From: an uncultured Caulobacteraceae bacterium
GTDB lineage: Bacteria; Pseudomonadota; Alphaproteobacteria; Caulobacterales; Caulobacteraceae
DNA: 5,040 nucleotides
NCBI GenBank assembly: GCA_937910255.1
Contig: CALEOQ010000070.1
Span: 1-5,040 of the forward strand
Direction: 5' to 3'
The notes under the pieces were generated by a model, which was not told where the DNA came from, ran no database searches, and saw nothing but the letters and a program-made list of their open reading frames with translations. The position numbers were made by a program, and so were the translations under genes. This document shows positions 1-5,040 of this stretch, one piece after another; position 1 is the first letter of the stretch; the number at the start of each line of letters is the position of its first letter.

Positions 1-1138
1 AGATGCCGCTCAGCAGCACGCCCACCAGCACGCCGCGGGCCAGGTCGTGGGTGGCGACCACCACGACCACCGTGGCGACCATCACCACCGACGAGGACCA
101 GGGGTGGCTGCGCAGATTGCGGATCGAGTCCCAGTTGAAGGTGCCGATGGAGACCATGATCATCACCGCCACCAGGGCGGCCATGGGAATCTGGGCGACC
201 CAGGGGCCCAGCACCACGATCAGGAACAGCAGGAACGACCCCGCCACCAGGGCCGAGAGCCGGCCCCGGCCGCCGGATTTCACATTGATCACCGACTGGC
301 CGATCATGGCGCAGCCGCCCATGCCGCCGAGGAAGCCCGTCGCGACGTTGGCGATCCCCTGGCCGCGGCACTCCCGGTTCTTGTCCGAGCCGGTGTCGGT
401 CAGGTCATCGATGATGGTGGCGGTCAGCAGGCTCTCCAGCAGGCCGACCACGGCCATGGTCGCCGCATAGGGCAGGATGATCTGCAGGGTCTCCAGCGTC
501 AGCGGGACCTGCGGCAGGTGGAGGAAGGGAACCCCGGTGGGCAGCTCGCCCAGGTCGCCGACCCGGCGGACGTCGAGGCCCAGATAGATGGCCAGGCCTG
601 AGAGCAGCACGATGGCCACGAGCGGCGAGGGGACGACCCGGGTCAGGCGGGGGAAGAGGTAGATGATCCCCAGGCCCGCGGCGACCATGGCGTAGGTCTG
701 CCACCCCATGCCGATCAGCTCGGGCAGCTGGGCCATGAAGATCAGGATGGCCAGGGCGTTGACGAAGCCGGTGATCACCGAGCGCGACACATAGCGCATC
801 AGCCCGCCCAGCCTGGCGAGACCTGCGCCGACCTGGAAAATCCCCATCAGCACCGTGGCGGCGAACAGGTACTCCACCCCGTGGTCGCGCACGAGGTCGC
901 CCACCAGCAGGGCGATGGCCGCCGTCGCCGCCGAGATCATGCCCGGCCGACCGCCGGCGAAGGCGATGATCACCGCGATGGAGAAGGAGGCGTAGAGGCC
1001 GACCCGGGGGTCGACGCCGGCGATCACCGAAAAGCCGATGGCCTCCGGGATCAGCGCCAGGGCCACCACGATTCCGGCCAGGACGTCGCCGCGCACATTG
1101 GACAGCCAATCGCGCCGCAGATTAGCGAGCAGGGTCAT
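1..1138 (-). CDS. SulP-family inorganic anion transporter, N-terminal 379 residues (3' end outside window)
   Basis: An open minus-strand frame starts at ATG 1138-1136 and runs off the left edge after 379 codons. The protein is strongly hydrophobic and has SulP/SLC26 hallmarks: an amphipathic start (LRRDWLSNVRGDVLAG, residues 7-22), the first transport segment ALALIPEAIGFSVIAGVDPRVGLYASF (written in parts: ALIPEAIGFS at 28-37, GVDPRVGLYA at 41-50), GFVNALAILIF at 124-134, and GQGIANVATGFLGGMGGC at 259-276 followed by an S-V-I-N-V-K-SGG-R-R-S segment. About ten membrane segments can be made out. Known of the family: inner-membrane uptake of sulfate, bicarbonate or other anions; substrate cannot be assigned here. 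A cytoplasmic STAS domain would normally follow after about residue 390, so its presence is unknown. An in-frame TGA at 1150-1148 and no better start nearby fix the ATG, although no clear Shine-Dalgarno sequence precedes it. It is probably transcribed separately from the tRNA, which has its own terminator. Confidence 0.93.
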   Translation of the reverse strand, partial: MTLLANLRRDWLSNVRGDVLAGIVVALALIPEAIGFSVIAGVDPRVGLYASFSIAVIIAFAGGRPGMISAATAAIALLVGDLVRDHGVEYLFAATVLMGIFQVGAGLARLGGLMRYVSRSVITGFVNALAILIFMAQLPELIGMGWQTYAMVAAGLGIIYLFPRLTRVVPSPLVAIVLLSGLAIYLGLDVRRVGDLGELPTGVPFLHLPQVPLTLETLQIILPYAATMAVVGLLESLLTATIIDDLTDTGSDKNRECRGQGIANVATGFLGGMGGCAMIGQSVINVKSGGRGRLSALVAGSFLLFLIVVLGPWVAQIPMAALVAVMIMVSIGTFNWDSIRNLRSHPWSSSVVMVATVVVVVATHDLARGVLVGVLLSGI

Positions 1139-1334
1139 AGGTTGGGATCAGTCGTTCTACGGGCCCGGGCGGACATGCGCCTCAGACGAGCCGTCAGTTG
1201 TCCGGGGGATAGGCGCCCGGCCGAGCCACCCGGTCACAGCCAGGTCCGTCGATGGGGCGGCTATGCCTTGGCTGGGCGGCGATTGCAACCGCAGGGCCGC
1301 TGTATGCAGGATCAAAGCTGTGGCGGCGCCCAGA

Positions 1335-1368
1335 AAAGGCGAAGGCCCGCAGCGTTAACTGCGGGCCT
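1335..1368 (-). terminator. Intrinsic terminator of the tRNA-Ala gene
   Basis: A perfect 10-bp inverted repeat, AGGCCCGCAG (1343-1352) and CTGCGGGCCT (1359-1368), encloses a 6-base loop. Read on the minus strand it begins four bases after the tRNA CCA end and is followed by a T-rich run (TTCGCCTTTTCT, ending near 1331). No T run follows on the plus side, so it acts in the minus direction, ending the tRNA transcript before the transporter gene. Confidence 0.8.
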
Positions 1369-1371
1369 CCA

Positions 1372-1447
1372 TGGTGGAGCTAAGCGGAGTCGAACCGCTG
1401 ACCTCTTGAATGCCATTCAAGCGCTCTACCAGCTGAGCTATAGCCCC
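1372..1447 (-). tRNA. tRNA-Ala, anticodon GGC, with encoded CCA
   Basis: The minus strand folds into a complete 76-nt cloverleaf. The acceptor stem pairs GGGGCTA with TAGCTCC and contains the G3:U70 wobble (1445 with 1378), the known identity element for alanyl-tRNA synthetase. The D arm (AGCTCAGCTGGTAGAGC), the anticodon arm CTTGA-ATGGCAT-TCAAG with anticodon GGC at 1414-1412, and the T arm (AGCGG-TTCGACT-CCGCT) are all canonical. Discriminator A73 is at 1375 and CCA is genomically encoded at 1374-1372. It reads GCC (and GCU) alanine codons; GCC is very frequent in the neighbouring genes. A terminator follows directly. No anomaly is seen in the fold. Confidence 0.97.
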
Positions 1448-1459
1448 AGGTCCTGGGTT

Positions 1460-1485
1460 CTTCGGGCGGGCTTGCCCTCCCGAAG
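1460..1485 (-). other. Hairpin in the tRNA-Ala 5' leader
   Basis: CTTCGGG (1460-1466) pairs with CCCGAAG (1479-1485). After one mismatch, GGG (1468-1470) pairs with CCC (1475-1477) around a four-base loop. It lies 12 bases upstream of the tRNA 5' end, inside the predicted leader. No T run follows on either strand, so a terminator for the upstream gene is less likely than a leader structure. The role is not known. Confidence 0.45.
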
Positions 1486-1493
1486 AGGCGCGG

Positions 1494-1522
1494 AACCTAG
1501 TCAAAGGTCTGACTGCGATCAA
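1494..1522 (-). promoter_or_regulatory. Possible promoter for tRNA-Ala
   Basis: On the minus strand a -35-like TTGATC (1522-1517) is followed after 17 bases by TAGGTT (1499-1494), read with its preceding C as CTAGGTT. This partly resembles the Caulobacter housekeeping -10 (GCTANAWC type). Transcription would begin near 1487, giving a leader of about 40 bases containing the hairpin above. The match is partial, and readthrough from the FYDLN-acid gene remains an alternative. Confidence 0.3.
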
Positions 1523-1552
1523 GCACCATTTTCAGGGCTTTTCGTCGCGACC

Positions 1553-2029
1553 TTAATCTTCGTCCGGTTCGGGGATTCCATCGATGTCGGAGTCGTCGAA
1601 ATCTTCTTCCTCTTCCTCGAGGAAGGGCACGGCTTCGTCCTCGTCGTCGTCGTCGAGGTCGTCGTCATCGAGATCGGCCAGATCGGGATCGGGCGTCTTC
1701 TTCTTGGCGACCCGTTCGACCGGCTCGGCGTCCTCGTCCTCGTCATCCTCGACGACGGTGTCTTCGATATCCTCGTCGATCTCGGGGGCGTCGGCCTCTT
1801 CGTCCTCGTCCTCGTCGTCATCGGCGCTGCGGGCCTTGACCTTGTCTTCGACCTCGGCCTCCGGCTCAGGGGCCGGGGCGCGGCCACGAACCCGACGGCT
1901 CTTGACCGCCTCGTCCGGGTCGAATTCGGTCTGACACTTCGGGCACACGGCCGGGCGCTTGGTCAGATCGTAAAACTTGGCCTGGCAGTTTGGGCAAACC
2001 TGCTTGGCGCCCAACTCTGGATTTGCCAC
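1553..2029 (-). CDS. TIGR02300/FYDLN-acid family zinc-ribbon protein, function unknown
   Basis: The 158-residue protein has two parts. The N-terminal 40 residues hold a likely zinc ribbon with Cys12, Cys15, Cys29 and Cys32 (CPNC and CPKC) around the FYDL motif (19-22) and KRPAVCP (24-30). The family name motif is FYDLN; here residue 23 is Thr. After a basic patch (KSRRVRGR, 43-50) the rest is mostly Asp and Glu, with runs at 70-79, 94-100, 121-132 and 138-145 and a small basic island at 109-111. No signal peptide or membrane segment is seen, so it should be cytoplasmic, with a disordered acidic tail. Homologues occur widely in alphaproteobacteria and have no established function; zinc binding and contact with a basic partner such as RNA or ribosomal proteins are inferences. 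The start is GTG at 2029-2027, preceded by AGGGGA eight bases upstream, and it matches the family's usual ANPELG beginning. A TTGACA lies at 2100-2095 but has no convincing -10 partner. It is divergent from aroA. Confidence 0.92.
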   Translation of the reverse strand: MANPELGAKQVCPNCQAKFYDLTKRPAVCPKCQTEFDPDEAVKSRRVRGRAPAPEPEAEVEDKVKARSADDDEDEDEEADAPEIDEDIEDTVVEDDEDEDAEPVERVAKKKTPDPDLADLDDDDLDDDDEDEAVPFLEEEEEDFDDSDIDGIPEPDED

Positions 2030-2037
2030 GTGGGCGA

Positions 2038-2043
2038 TCCCCT
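2038..2043 (-). promoter_or_regulatory. Ribosome binding site fixing the GTG start of the FYDLN-acid gene
   Basis: AGGGGA on the minus strand (2043-2038) sits eight bases before the GTG at 2029. Together with the family-typical ANPELG N-terminus it supports the GTG start. Confidence 0.6.
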
Positions 2044-2134
2044 ACAGAGTGCGGTTTGTCGGAAGCCGGCTCCCTTGCCACGCGCCAGAGCGGCTGTCAA
2101 AAGCAAAGCCCCACGGAACACCTGAAGGCCCTGA

Positions 2135-2139
2135 GGAGG
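2135..2139 (+). promoter_or_regulatory. Ribosome binding site of aroA
   Basis: GGAGG, within GAGGAGG at 2133-2139, lies 11 bases before ATG 2151. It decides the aroA start: the frame is open upstream to 1977, but that stretch overlaps the opposite FYDLN-acid gene and has no family homology that I recognise. Confidence 0.7.
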
Positions 2140-2150
2140 CGTCTTATTTC

Positions 2151-3497
2151 ATGACGGCGGCAGGACTGACCGCGACGCGCGGCGGCCCGCTGCGGGGCCG
2201 TGTGCGCGCTCCGGGCGACAAGTCGATTTCCCATCGTTCCCTGATCCTCGGCGCCATGGCGACCGGGACCACCGAAATCTCCGGCCTGCTGGAGGGCGAG
2301 GACGTCAAGCGCACGGCCCAGGCGATGGTCGCCTTCGGGGCCGAGGTCGAGCGCCTGGGCGACGGCGCCTGGCGGGTGGTCGGCCAGGGCGGCTTCGCCG
2401 AACCGGCCGACGTGATCGATTGCGGCAACGCCGGCACCGGGGTGCGGCTGATCATGGGGGCGGCGGCGGGCTTCGACCTCAGCGCCACCTTCACCGGCGA
2501 CGCCTCCCTGCGGGGCCGGCCGATGAACCGGGTGCTCAAGCCGCTCGGCGAGATGGGCGCGACGTGGATCGCCCGGTCCGGCGGCCGGCTGCCGCTCACC
2601 TTGCGGGGCGGGAACCTGAAGACCATCGCCTACCGGCTGCCCGAGCCCTCGGCCCAGGTGAAGTCGGCGGTGCTGCTGGCCGGCCTGCATGCGGCGAGCG
2701 GCGCCCAGGTGATCGAGCCGGAGGCTACCCGGGACCATACCGAGCGGATGCTGCGGGCCTTCGGCGCCCAGGTGGAGGTCGAGCTGATGGCCGACGGGGC
2801 CCGGAAGATCACCGTGGCCGGCGGCCAGGCCCTGAGCGGGGCTGCGGTCAAGGTGCCCGGGGATCCGTCCTCGGCCGCCTTCCCCCTGGTGGCGGCCCTG
2901 ATCACCCCCGGATCGGAGGTGACGGTCGAGGGCGTGCTGCTCAACCCCCTGCGCGCGGCCCTGTTTCTCACCCTGCAGGAGATGGGCGCCGACCTGGTGA
3001 TCGAAAATGTCCGCGACGAGGGCGGCGACCAGGTGGGCGACGTCACCGCCCGCTGCTCGGCCCTGCGCGGCGTGGTCGTGCCGCCGGAGCGGGCGCCGGC
3101 CATGATCGACGAATATCCTATCCTGGCCATCGCCGCGGCCTGCGCCGAAGGTCAGACGGTGATGCGCGGCATCGGCGAGATGCGGGTCAAGGAGAGCGAC
3201 CGCATCGCCCTGACCGCCGCGGGCCTCGCCGCCTGTGGCGTGGGCGTGGAGGAAGAGCCGGAGGGCCTGATCGTCAACGGGACCGTGCGGGCCAATCATC
3301 CGGTGGCCGGCGGGGCGCGGGTGACCACCCACGGGGACCATCGGATCGCCATGGCCCATCTGATCCTGGGCCTGGCCGCCGATCGCCCGGTCAGCGTCGA
3401 TGAGCCGGGCATGATCGCCACCAGCTTCCCGGGCTTCGTGGAGATGATGCGCGGCCTGGGCGGCCAGATCGAGACCGCCGAGCTTAGCCCCGCATGA
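2151..3497 (+). CDS. aroA: 3-phosphoshikimate 1-carboxyvinyltransferase (EPSP synthase)
   Basis: This 448-residue cytoplasmic enzyme transfers the enolpyruvyl group of PEP to shikimate-3-phosphate, the sixth step of the shikimate pathway to aromatic amino acids and chorismate. Length and motifs are those of a complete EPSP synthase: PGDKSISHRS (21-30, with Lys24, Ser25, Arg29), DCGNAGTGVR (90-99), RGRPM (121-125), SAQVKSAVLLAGL (167-179), RDHTERML (194-201), PGDPSSAAFPLVAALI (236-251), MIDEYPILA (318-326, catalytic-type Asp320), RVKESDR (345-351), THGDHRIAM (393-401, Asp396, Arg398) and the end motif ATSFPGF (423-429). GDKS, SAQVK and RDHTE place it with the class II-like (CP4-type) enzymes. 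The position matching CP4 Ala100 is Gly95, the ordinary residue, and N-P-L-R (265-268) replaces the class II N-x-T-R signature. The last four bases overlap the start of cmk, so the two are almost certainly cotranscribed. The divergent 121-bp spacer must contain its promoter, though none stands out. Confidence 0.98.
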   Translation: MTAAGLTATRGGPLRGRVRAPGDKSISHRSLILGAMATGTTEISGLLEGEDVKRTAQAMVAFGAEVERLGDGAWRVVGQGGFAEPADVIDCGNAGTGVRLIMGAAAGFDLSATFTGDASLRGRPMNRVLKPLGEMGATWIARSGGRLPLTLRGGNLKTIAYRLPEPSAQVKSAVLLAGLHAASGAQVIEPEATRDHTERMLRAFGAQVEVELMADGARKITVAGGQALSGAAVKVPGDPSSAAFPLVAALITPGSEVTVEGVLLNPLRAALFLTLQEMGADLVIENVRDEGGDQVGDVTARCSALRGVVVPPERAPAMIDEYPILAIAAACAEGQTVMRGIGEMRVKESDRIALTAAGLAACGVGVEEEPEGLIVNGTVRANHPVAGGARVTTHGDHRIAMAHLILGLAADRPVSVDEPGMIATSFPGFVEMMRGLGGQIETAELSPA

Positions 3498-4141
3498 GCG
3501 GCGCCCAGGTCATCACCGTCGATGGGCCGGCCGCCTCGGGCAAGGGGACCATCGCCGCGGGCCTCGGCCGCCAGTTCGGCCTGCCGGTGCTGGACTCCGG
3601 CCTGCTCTATCGCGCCGTCGGCGTGCTGCTGGAGCGGGAGGGGGGCGATCTGGATGACGCCGCCGCCGCCGCCGCCGTGGCCGGGCGCCTGACCGCCGAG
3701 ATCCTGGCCAACCCCGCCTTCCGCACCCGCGGCGCGGGCGAGGCCGCCAGCCGGGTGGCCATCCATCCGCAGGTGCGCGACGTGCTCTTGAAGTTGCAGC
3801 GGGCCTTCGCCGGACAGGCGGGTGGGGCCGTGCTGGACGGGCGCGACATGGGCACGGTCATCTGCCCAGACGCCGGCGCCAAACTCTATGTCACCGCCAG
3901 GCCGGAGGTCCGCGCCGAGCGCCGCTGGCGCCAGCTCACCGGCCAGGGCGAGGCGGTCAGCCTGGACGAGGTGCTGGCCGATATCCATCGCCGGGACGCC
4001 CGGGACTCCGGCCGGGAGGCCGCGCCCATGCGGCCGGCGGCCGACGCGGCCTTGCTGGATACCTCCGAAATGACTATAGAGCAGGCCGCCGATGCGGCCC
4101 GCCGCATCGTCGAGGCGGCGCGCGCCCGCCAGGCTCCCTGA
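3494..4141 (+). CDS. cmk: Cytidylate kinase (CMP/dCMP kinase)
   Basis: This 215-residue P-loop kinase phosphorylates CMP and dCMP to the diphosphates using ATP in the cytoplasm, recycling RNA-derived CMP and supplying CDP/dCDP. The order of motifs is typical: Walker A GPAASGKGT (11-19, Lys17), the CMP-site LDSGLLYRA (33-41, Asp34, Arg40), LDGRDMGTVICPDA (114-127), the arginine-rich lid ERRWRQL (142-148), and RRDARDSGREAAPMRPAADA (166-185) followed by LLDTSEM (187-193). The length is slightly below that of E. coli Cmk (about 227). ATG overlaps the aroA stop as ATGA, with no strong Shine-Dalgarno sequence before it, so translational coupling to aroA is likely. A terminator-like hairpin follows 67 bases downstream. 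Six consecutive GCC codons at 3659-3676 give an alanine run (56-61) in a region that is variable in the family. Confidence 0.97.
   Translation: MSGAQVITVDGPAASGKGTIAAGLGRQFGLPVLDSGLLYRAVGVLLEREGGDLDDAAAAAAVAGRLTAEILANPAFRTRGAGEAASRVAIHPQVRDVLLKLQRAFAGQAGGAVLDGRDMGTVICPDAGAKLYVTARPEVRAERRWRQLTGQGEAVSLDEVLADIHRRDARDSGREAAPMRPAADAALLDTSEMTIEQAADAARRIVEAARARQAP
3659..3676 (+). repeat. (GCC)6 trinucleotide run inside cmk
   Basis: Six identical GCC codons encode Ala56-Ala61 of cytidylate kinase, lying between the CMP-site motif and DGRD. In-frame length change by slippage is possible here. The run may equally be ordinary GC-biased codon use, and identical codons are read by the tRNA-Ala(GGC) encoded in this window. 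Confidence 0.8.
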
Positions 4142-4207
4142 ACCGGAAGACTGGCCGAGCAAATCCAACCGCGCCTTTTCCTCGTACGGCTGCGGGCAAA
4201 TTCATGT

Positions 4208-4229
4208 CGTGAGGCTCGCCTCACGTTTT
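4208..4229 (+). terminator. Probable intrinsic terminator of aroA-cmk
   Basis: CGTGAGG (4208-4214) and CCTCACG (4219-4225) form a 7-bp stem with a CTCG loop, followed directly by TTTT (4226-4229). It stands 67 bases after the cmk stop and about 90 bases before rpsA. The T run is short, so termination may be partial and some rpsA transcription may come from upstream. Confidence 0.5.
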
Positions 4230-4230
4230 C

Positions 4231-4257
4231 GGTTGCAACCCCTAACCTGACGTCAGG
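4231..4257. promoter_or_regulatory. Two perfect palindromes upstream of rpsA, possible operator or promoter region
   Basis: GGTTGCAACC (4231-4240) and CCTGACGTCAGG (4246-4257) are both perfect inverted repeats with no loop, separated by CCTAA. They lie between the terminator-like hairpin and the rpsA start, where an rpsA promoter is expected. Loopless palindromes suit dimeric protein binding rather than RNA hairpins. The TTGCAA in the first could serve as a -35 element, but no good -10 lies 16-18 bases on. Their function is unassigned and they may be chance. Confidence 0.35.
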
Positions 4258-4317
4258 ACTCCGTCCTTGGACCGTGCGCGGCCAGGCGCCCGGCGTCAAT
4301 TCGAACGAAAGAACACT

Positions 4318-4902
4318 ATGGCTGACGATATGAGCCTCTCCCCCTCCCGCGACGACTTCGCCGCCCTGCTCGACGAGTCGCTTGGCGGCCGCGACTTCAT
4401 GGAAGGCACCGTGGTCAAGGGCCAGGTGGTGGGCGTCGAGAAGGACTTCGCCATCATCGATGTGGGCCTCAAGACCGAGGGCCGGGTCCTGATGAAGGAG
4501 TTCACCCAGGACGACGGCACCCTGACCCTGAAGGTCGGCGACACCGTCGAGGTCTTCCTTGAGCGCGTCGAAAACGCCATGGGCGAGGCGGTCATCAGCC
4601 GCGACAAGGCCCGTCGCGAAGAGGCCTGGACCCGTCTGGAAGGCGTCTACGCCCAGAACGAGCCGGTCATGGGCTCCATCGTCGGCCGCGTGAAGGGCGG
4701 CTTCACCGTCGATCTCGGCGGCGCCTCGGCCTTCCTGCCGGGCAGCCAGGTCGATATCCGCCCCGTGCGCGACGTCGGCCCGCTGATGGGCAAGGAACAG
4801 CCCTTCGCCATCCTGAAGATGGACCGTCCGCGCGGCAACATCGTCGTGTCGCGTCGCGCCATCCTGGAAGAAGCCCGCGCCGAACAGCGCACGGAACTGG
4901 TC
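4318..4902 (+). CDS. rpsA: 30S ribosomal protein S1, N-terminal 195 residues; cut off by sequencing adapter
   Basis: S1 binds mRNA on the small ribosomal subunit and helps initiate translation of messages with weak leaders. The first 195 codons contain S1 domain 1 (about residues 29-98: EGTVVKGQVVGVEKDFAIIDVGLKTEG, seen as GTVVKGQVVGV at 30-40 and FAIIDVGLKTEG at 44-55) and domain 2 (about 115-181: MGSIVGRVKGGFTVDLGG at 118-135, AFLPGSQVDIRPV at 138-150, RGNIVVSRR at 172-180). The last genuine residues are AILEEARAEQRTELV (181-195). The family is about 560-570 residues with six S1 domains, so roughly two thirds are missing. The cause is adapter sequence starting at 4903, not a mutation. The frame stays open through the adapter to 5040, adding 46 false residues. 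ATG 4318 gives the MADDM start usual in relatives; an in-frame ATG at 4330 is an alternative. Only a weak GAAAG precedes the start. It follows cmk in the classic aroA-cmk-rpsA order. Confidence 0.95.
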
Positions 4903-4966
4903 AGATCGGAAGAGCACACGTCTGAACTCCAGTCACGTCGTAATCTCGTATGCCGTCTTCTGCTTG
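4903..4966 (+). other. Illumina TruSeq-type 3' adapter contamination (adapter, six-base index, P7 segment)
   Basis: From 4903 to 4936 the sequence is the TruSeq read-2 adapter, beginning AGATCGGAAGAGC and ending CTCCAGTCAC. Positions 4937-4942 (GTCGTA) fill the index slot, and 4943-4966 are the P7 segment, from ATCTCGTATGCC to TTCTGCTTG. The match to the known adapter appears exact in both constant parts. Translated in the rpsA frame it gives RSEEHTSELQS; on the minus strand it gives RDWSSDVCSSDL. Both are familiar adapter-derived peptides in databases. This is library DNA, not genome. Confidence 0.99.
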
Positions 4967-5040
4967 AAAAAAAAAAAAGCACGTACAACCTCCCCACACT
5001 CCCACCGCACACTATCGCCCTCCTCCTCTCGACCCCCTCC
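4967..5040 (+). other. Post-adapter poly-A and low-quality base-call noise
   Basis: Twelve A's (4967-4978) follow the P7 segment, the usual signature of a read running past the end of its template. The remaining 62 bases are C-rich and almost free of G, unlike the balanced G and C of the genome to the left, and resemble no gene. I infer random calls beyond the molecule end, so nothing here should be annotated. Confidence 0.92.

Noticed and set aside
405..1109. A long minus-strand ORF rich in Arg and Pro, and a long plus-strand ORF at 47-601
   Set aside because: Both are frame shadows of the SulP transporter, whose correct frame runs from 1138 off the left edge with recognisable family motifs.
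1260..1288. A possible SulP promoter on the minus strand (TTGCAA, 17 bases, CATAGC)
   Set aside because: Only half of the -10 positions match and it lies over 100 bases from the start codon; too weak to list.
1620..1840. A repeat array or CRISPR-like repeat of GTCGTC/CTCGTC units
   Set aside because: It is codon repetition for Asp and Glu in the acidic tail, with no regular spacer pattern.
1584..1934. A serine-rich plus-strand ORF
   Set aside because: It is the antisense reading of the GAC/GAG codons of the acidic tail; low-complexity shadow with no start signal.
1977..2150. An N-terminal extension of AroA, because the frame is open upstream to an ATG at 1977
   Set aside because: It overlaps the divergent FYDLN-acid gene, lacks family homology, and a GGAGG site sits properly before ATG 2151.
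2097..3359. Long minus-strand ORFs opposite aroA and cmk
   Set aside because: They are His/Gly/Ala/Arg-rich compositional shadows in high-GC DNA; the plus-strand frames carry clear enzyme motifs.
4903..5040. A mobile-element insertion or foreign island interrupting rpsA
   Set aside because: The bases are exactly the known sequencing adapter plus poly-A and noise; no target duplication or element ends are present.

Overview
The window is chromosomal DNA of a high-GC alphaproteobacterium, most likely a member of Caulobacteraceae (Caulobacter, Phenylobacterium or a relative). The grounds are G/C-ending codons, an AroA that reads very close to my memory of Caulobacter AroA, an S1 protein starting MADDM, and a FYDLN-acid zinc-ribbon protein next to aroA. 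The genus is an inference; no search was run.

Left part, minus strand (1-2029). A SulP-family anion transporter starts at 1138 and runs off the left edge, so its C-terminus, where a STAS domain usually lies, is not visible. Upstream of it is a complete tRNA-Ala(GGC) gene (1447-1372) with encoded CCA, the G3:U70 identity pair, a 10-bp stem terminator and a possible leader hairpin and promoter. Next is a 158-residue protein with a CxxC...CxxC zinc ribbon, a FYDL motif and a long Asp/Glu-rich tail (TIGR02300/FYDLN_acid type, function unknown), which starts at a GTG.

Right part, plus strand (2151-4902). Across a 121-bp divergent spacer lies aroA (EPSP synthase, shikimate pathway), overlapping by 4 bp with cmk (cytidylate kinase). 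A 176-bp gap follows, holding a terminator-like hairpin and two perfect short palindromes, then rpsA (ribosomal protein S1). The aroA-cmk-rpsA order is an old conserved bacterial neighbourhood linking aromatic amino acid synthesis, CDP/dCDP supply and translation.

Right end (4903-5040) is not biological. rpsA is interrupted after codon 195 by an Illumina TruSeq-type 3' adapter: the 34-base read-2 adapter, a six-base index slot reading GTCGTA, and the P7 segment. After it come 12 A's and 62 bases of C-rich noise. The rpsA frame stays open through this sequence to the window end, so an automated caller would give S1 a false 46-residue tail, and two minus-strand ORFs begin inside the adapter. 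This is the most important observation here. I see no novel biological system: the genes are housekeeping genes plus one transporter and one family of unknown function.
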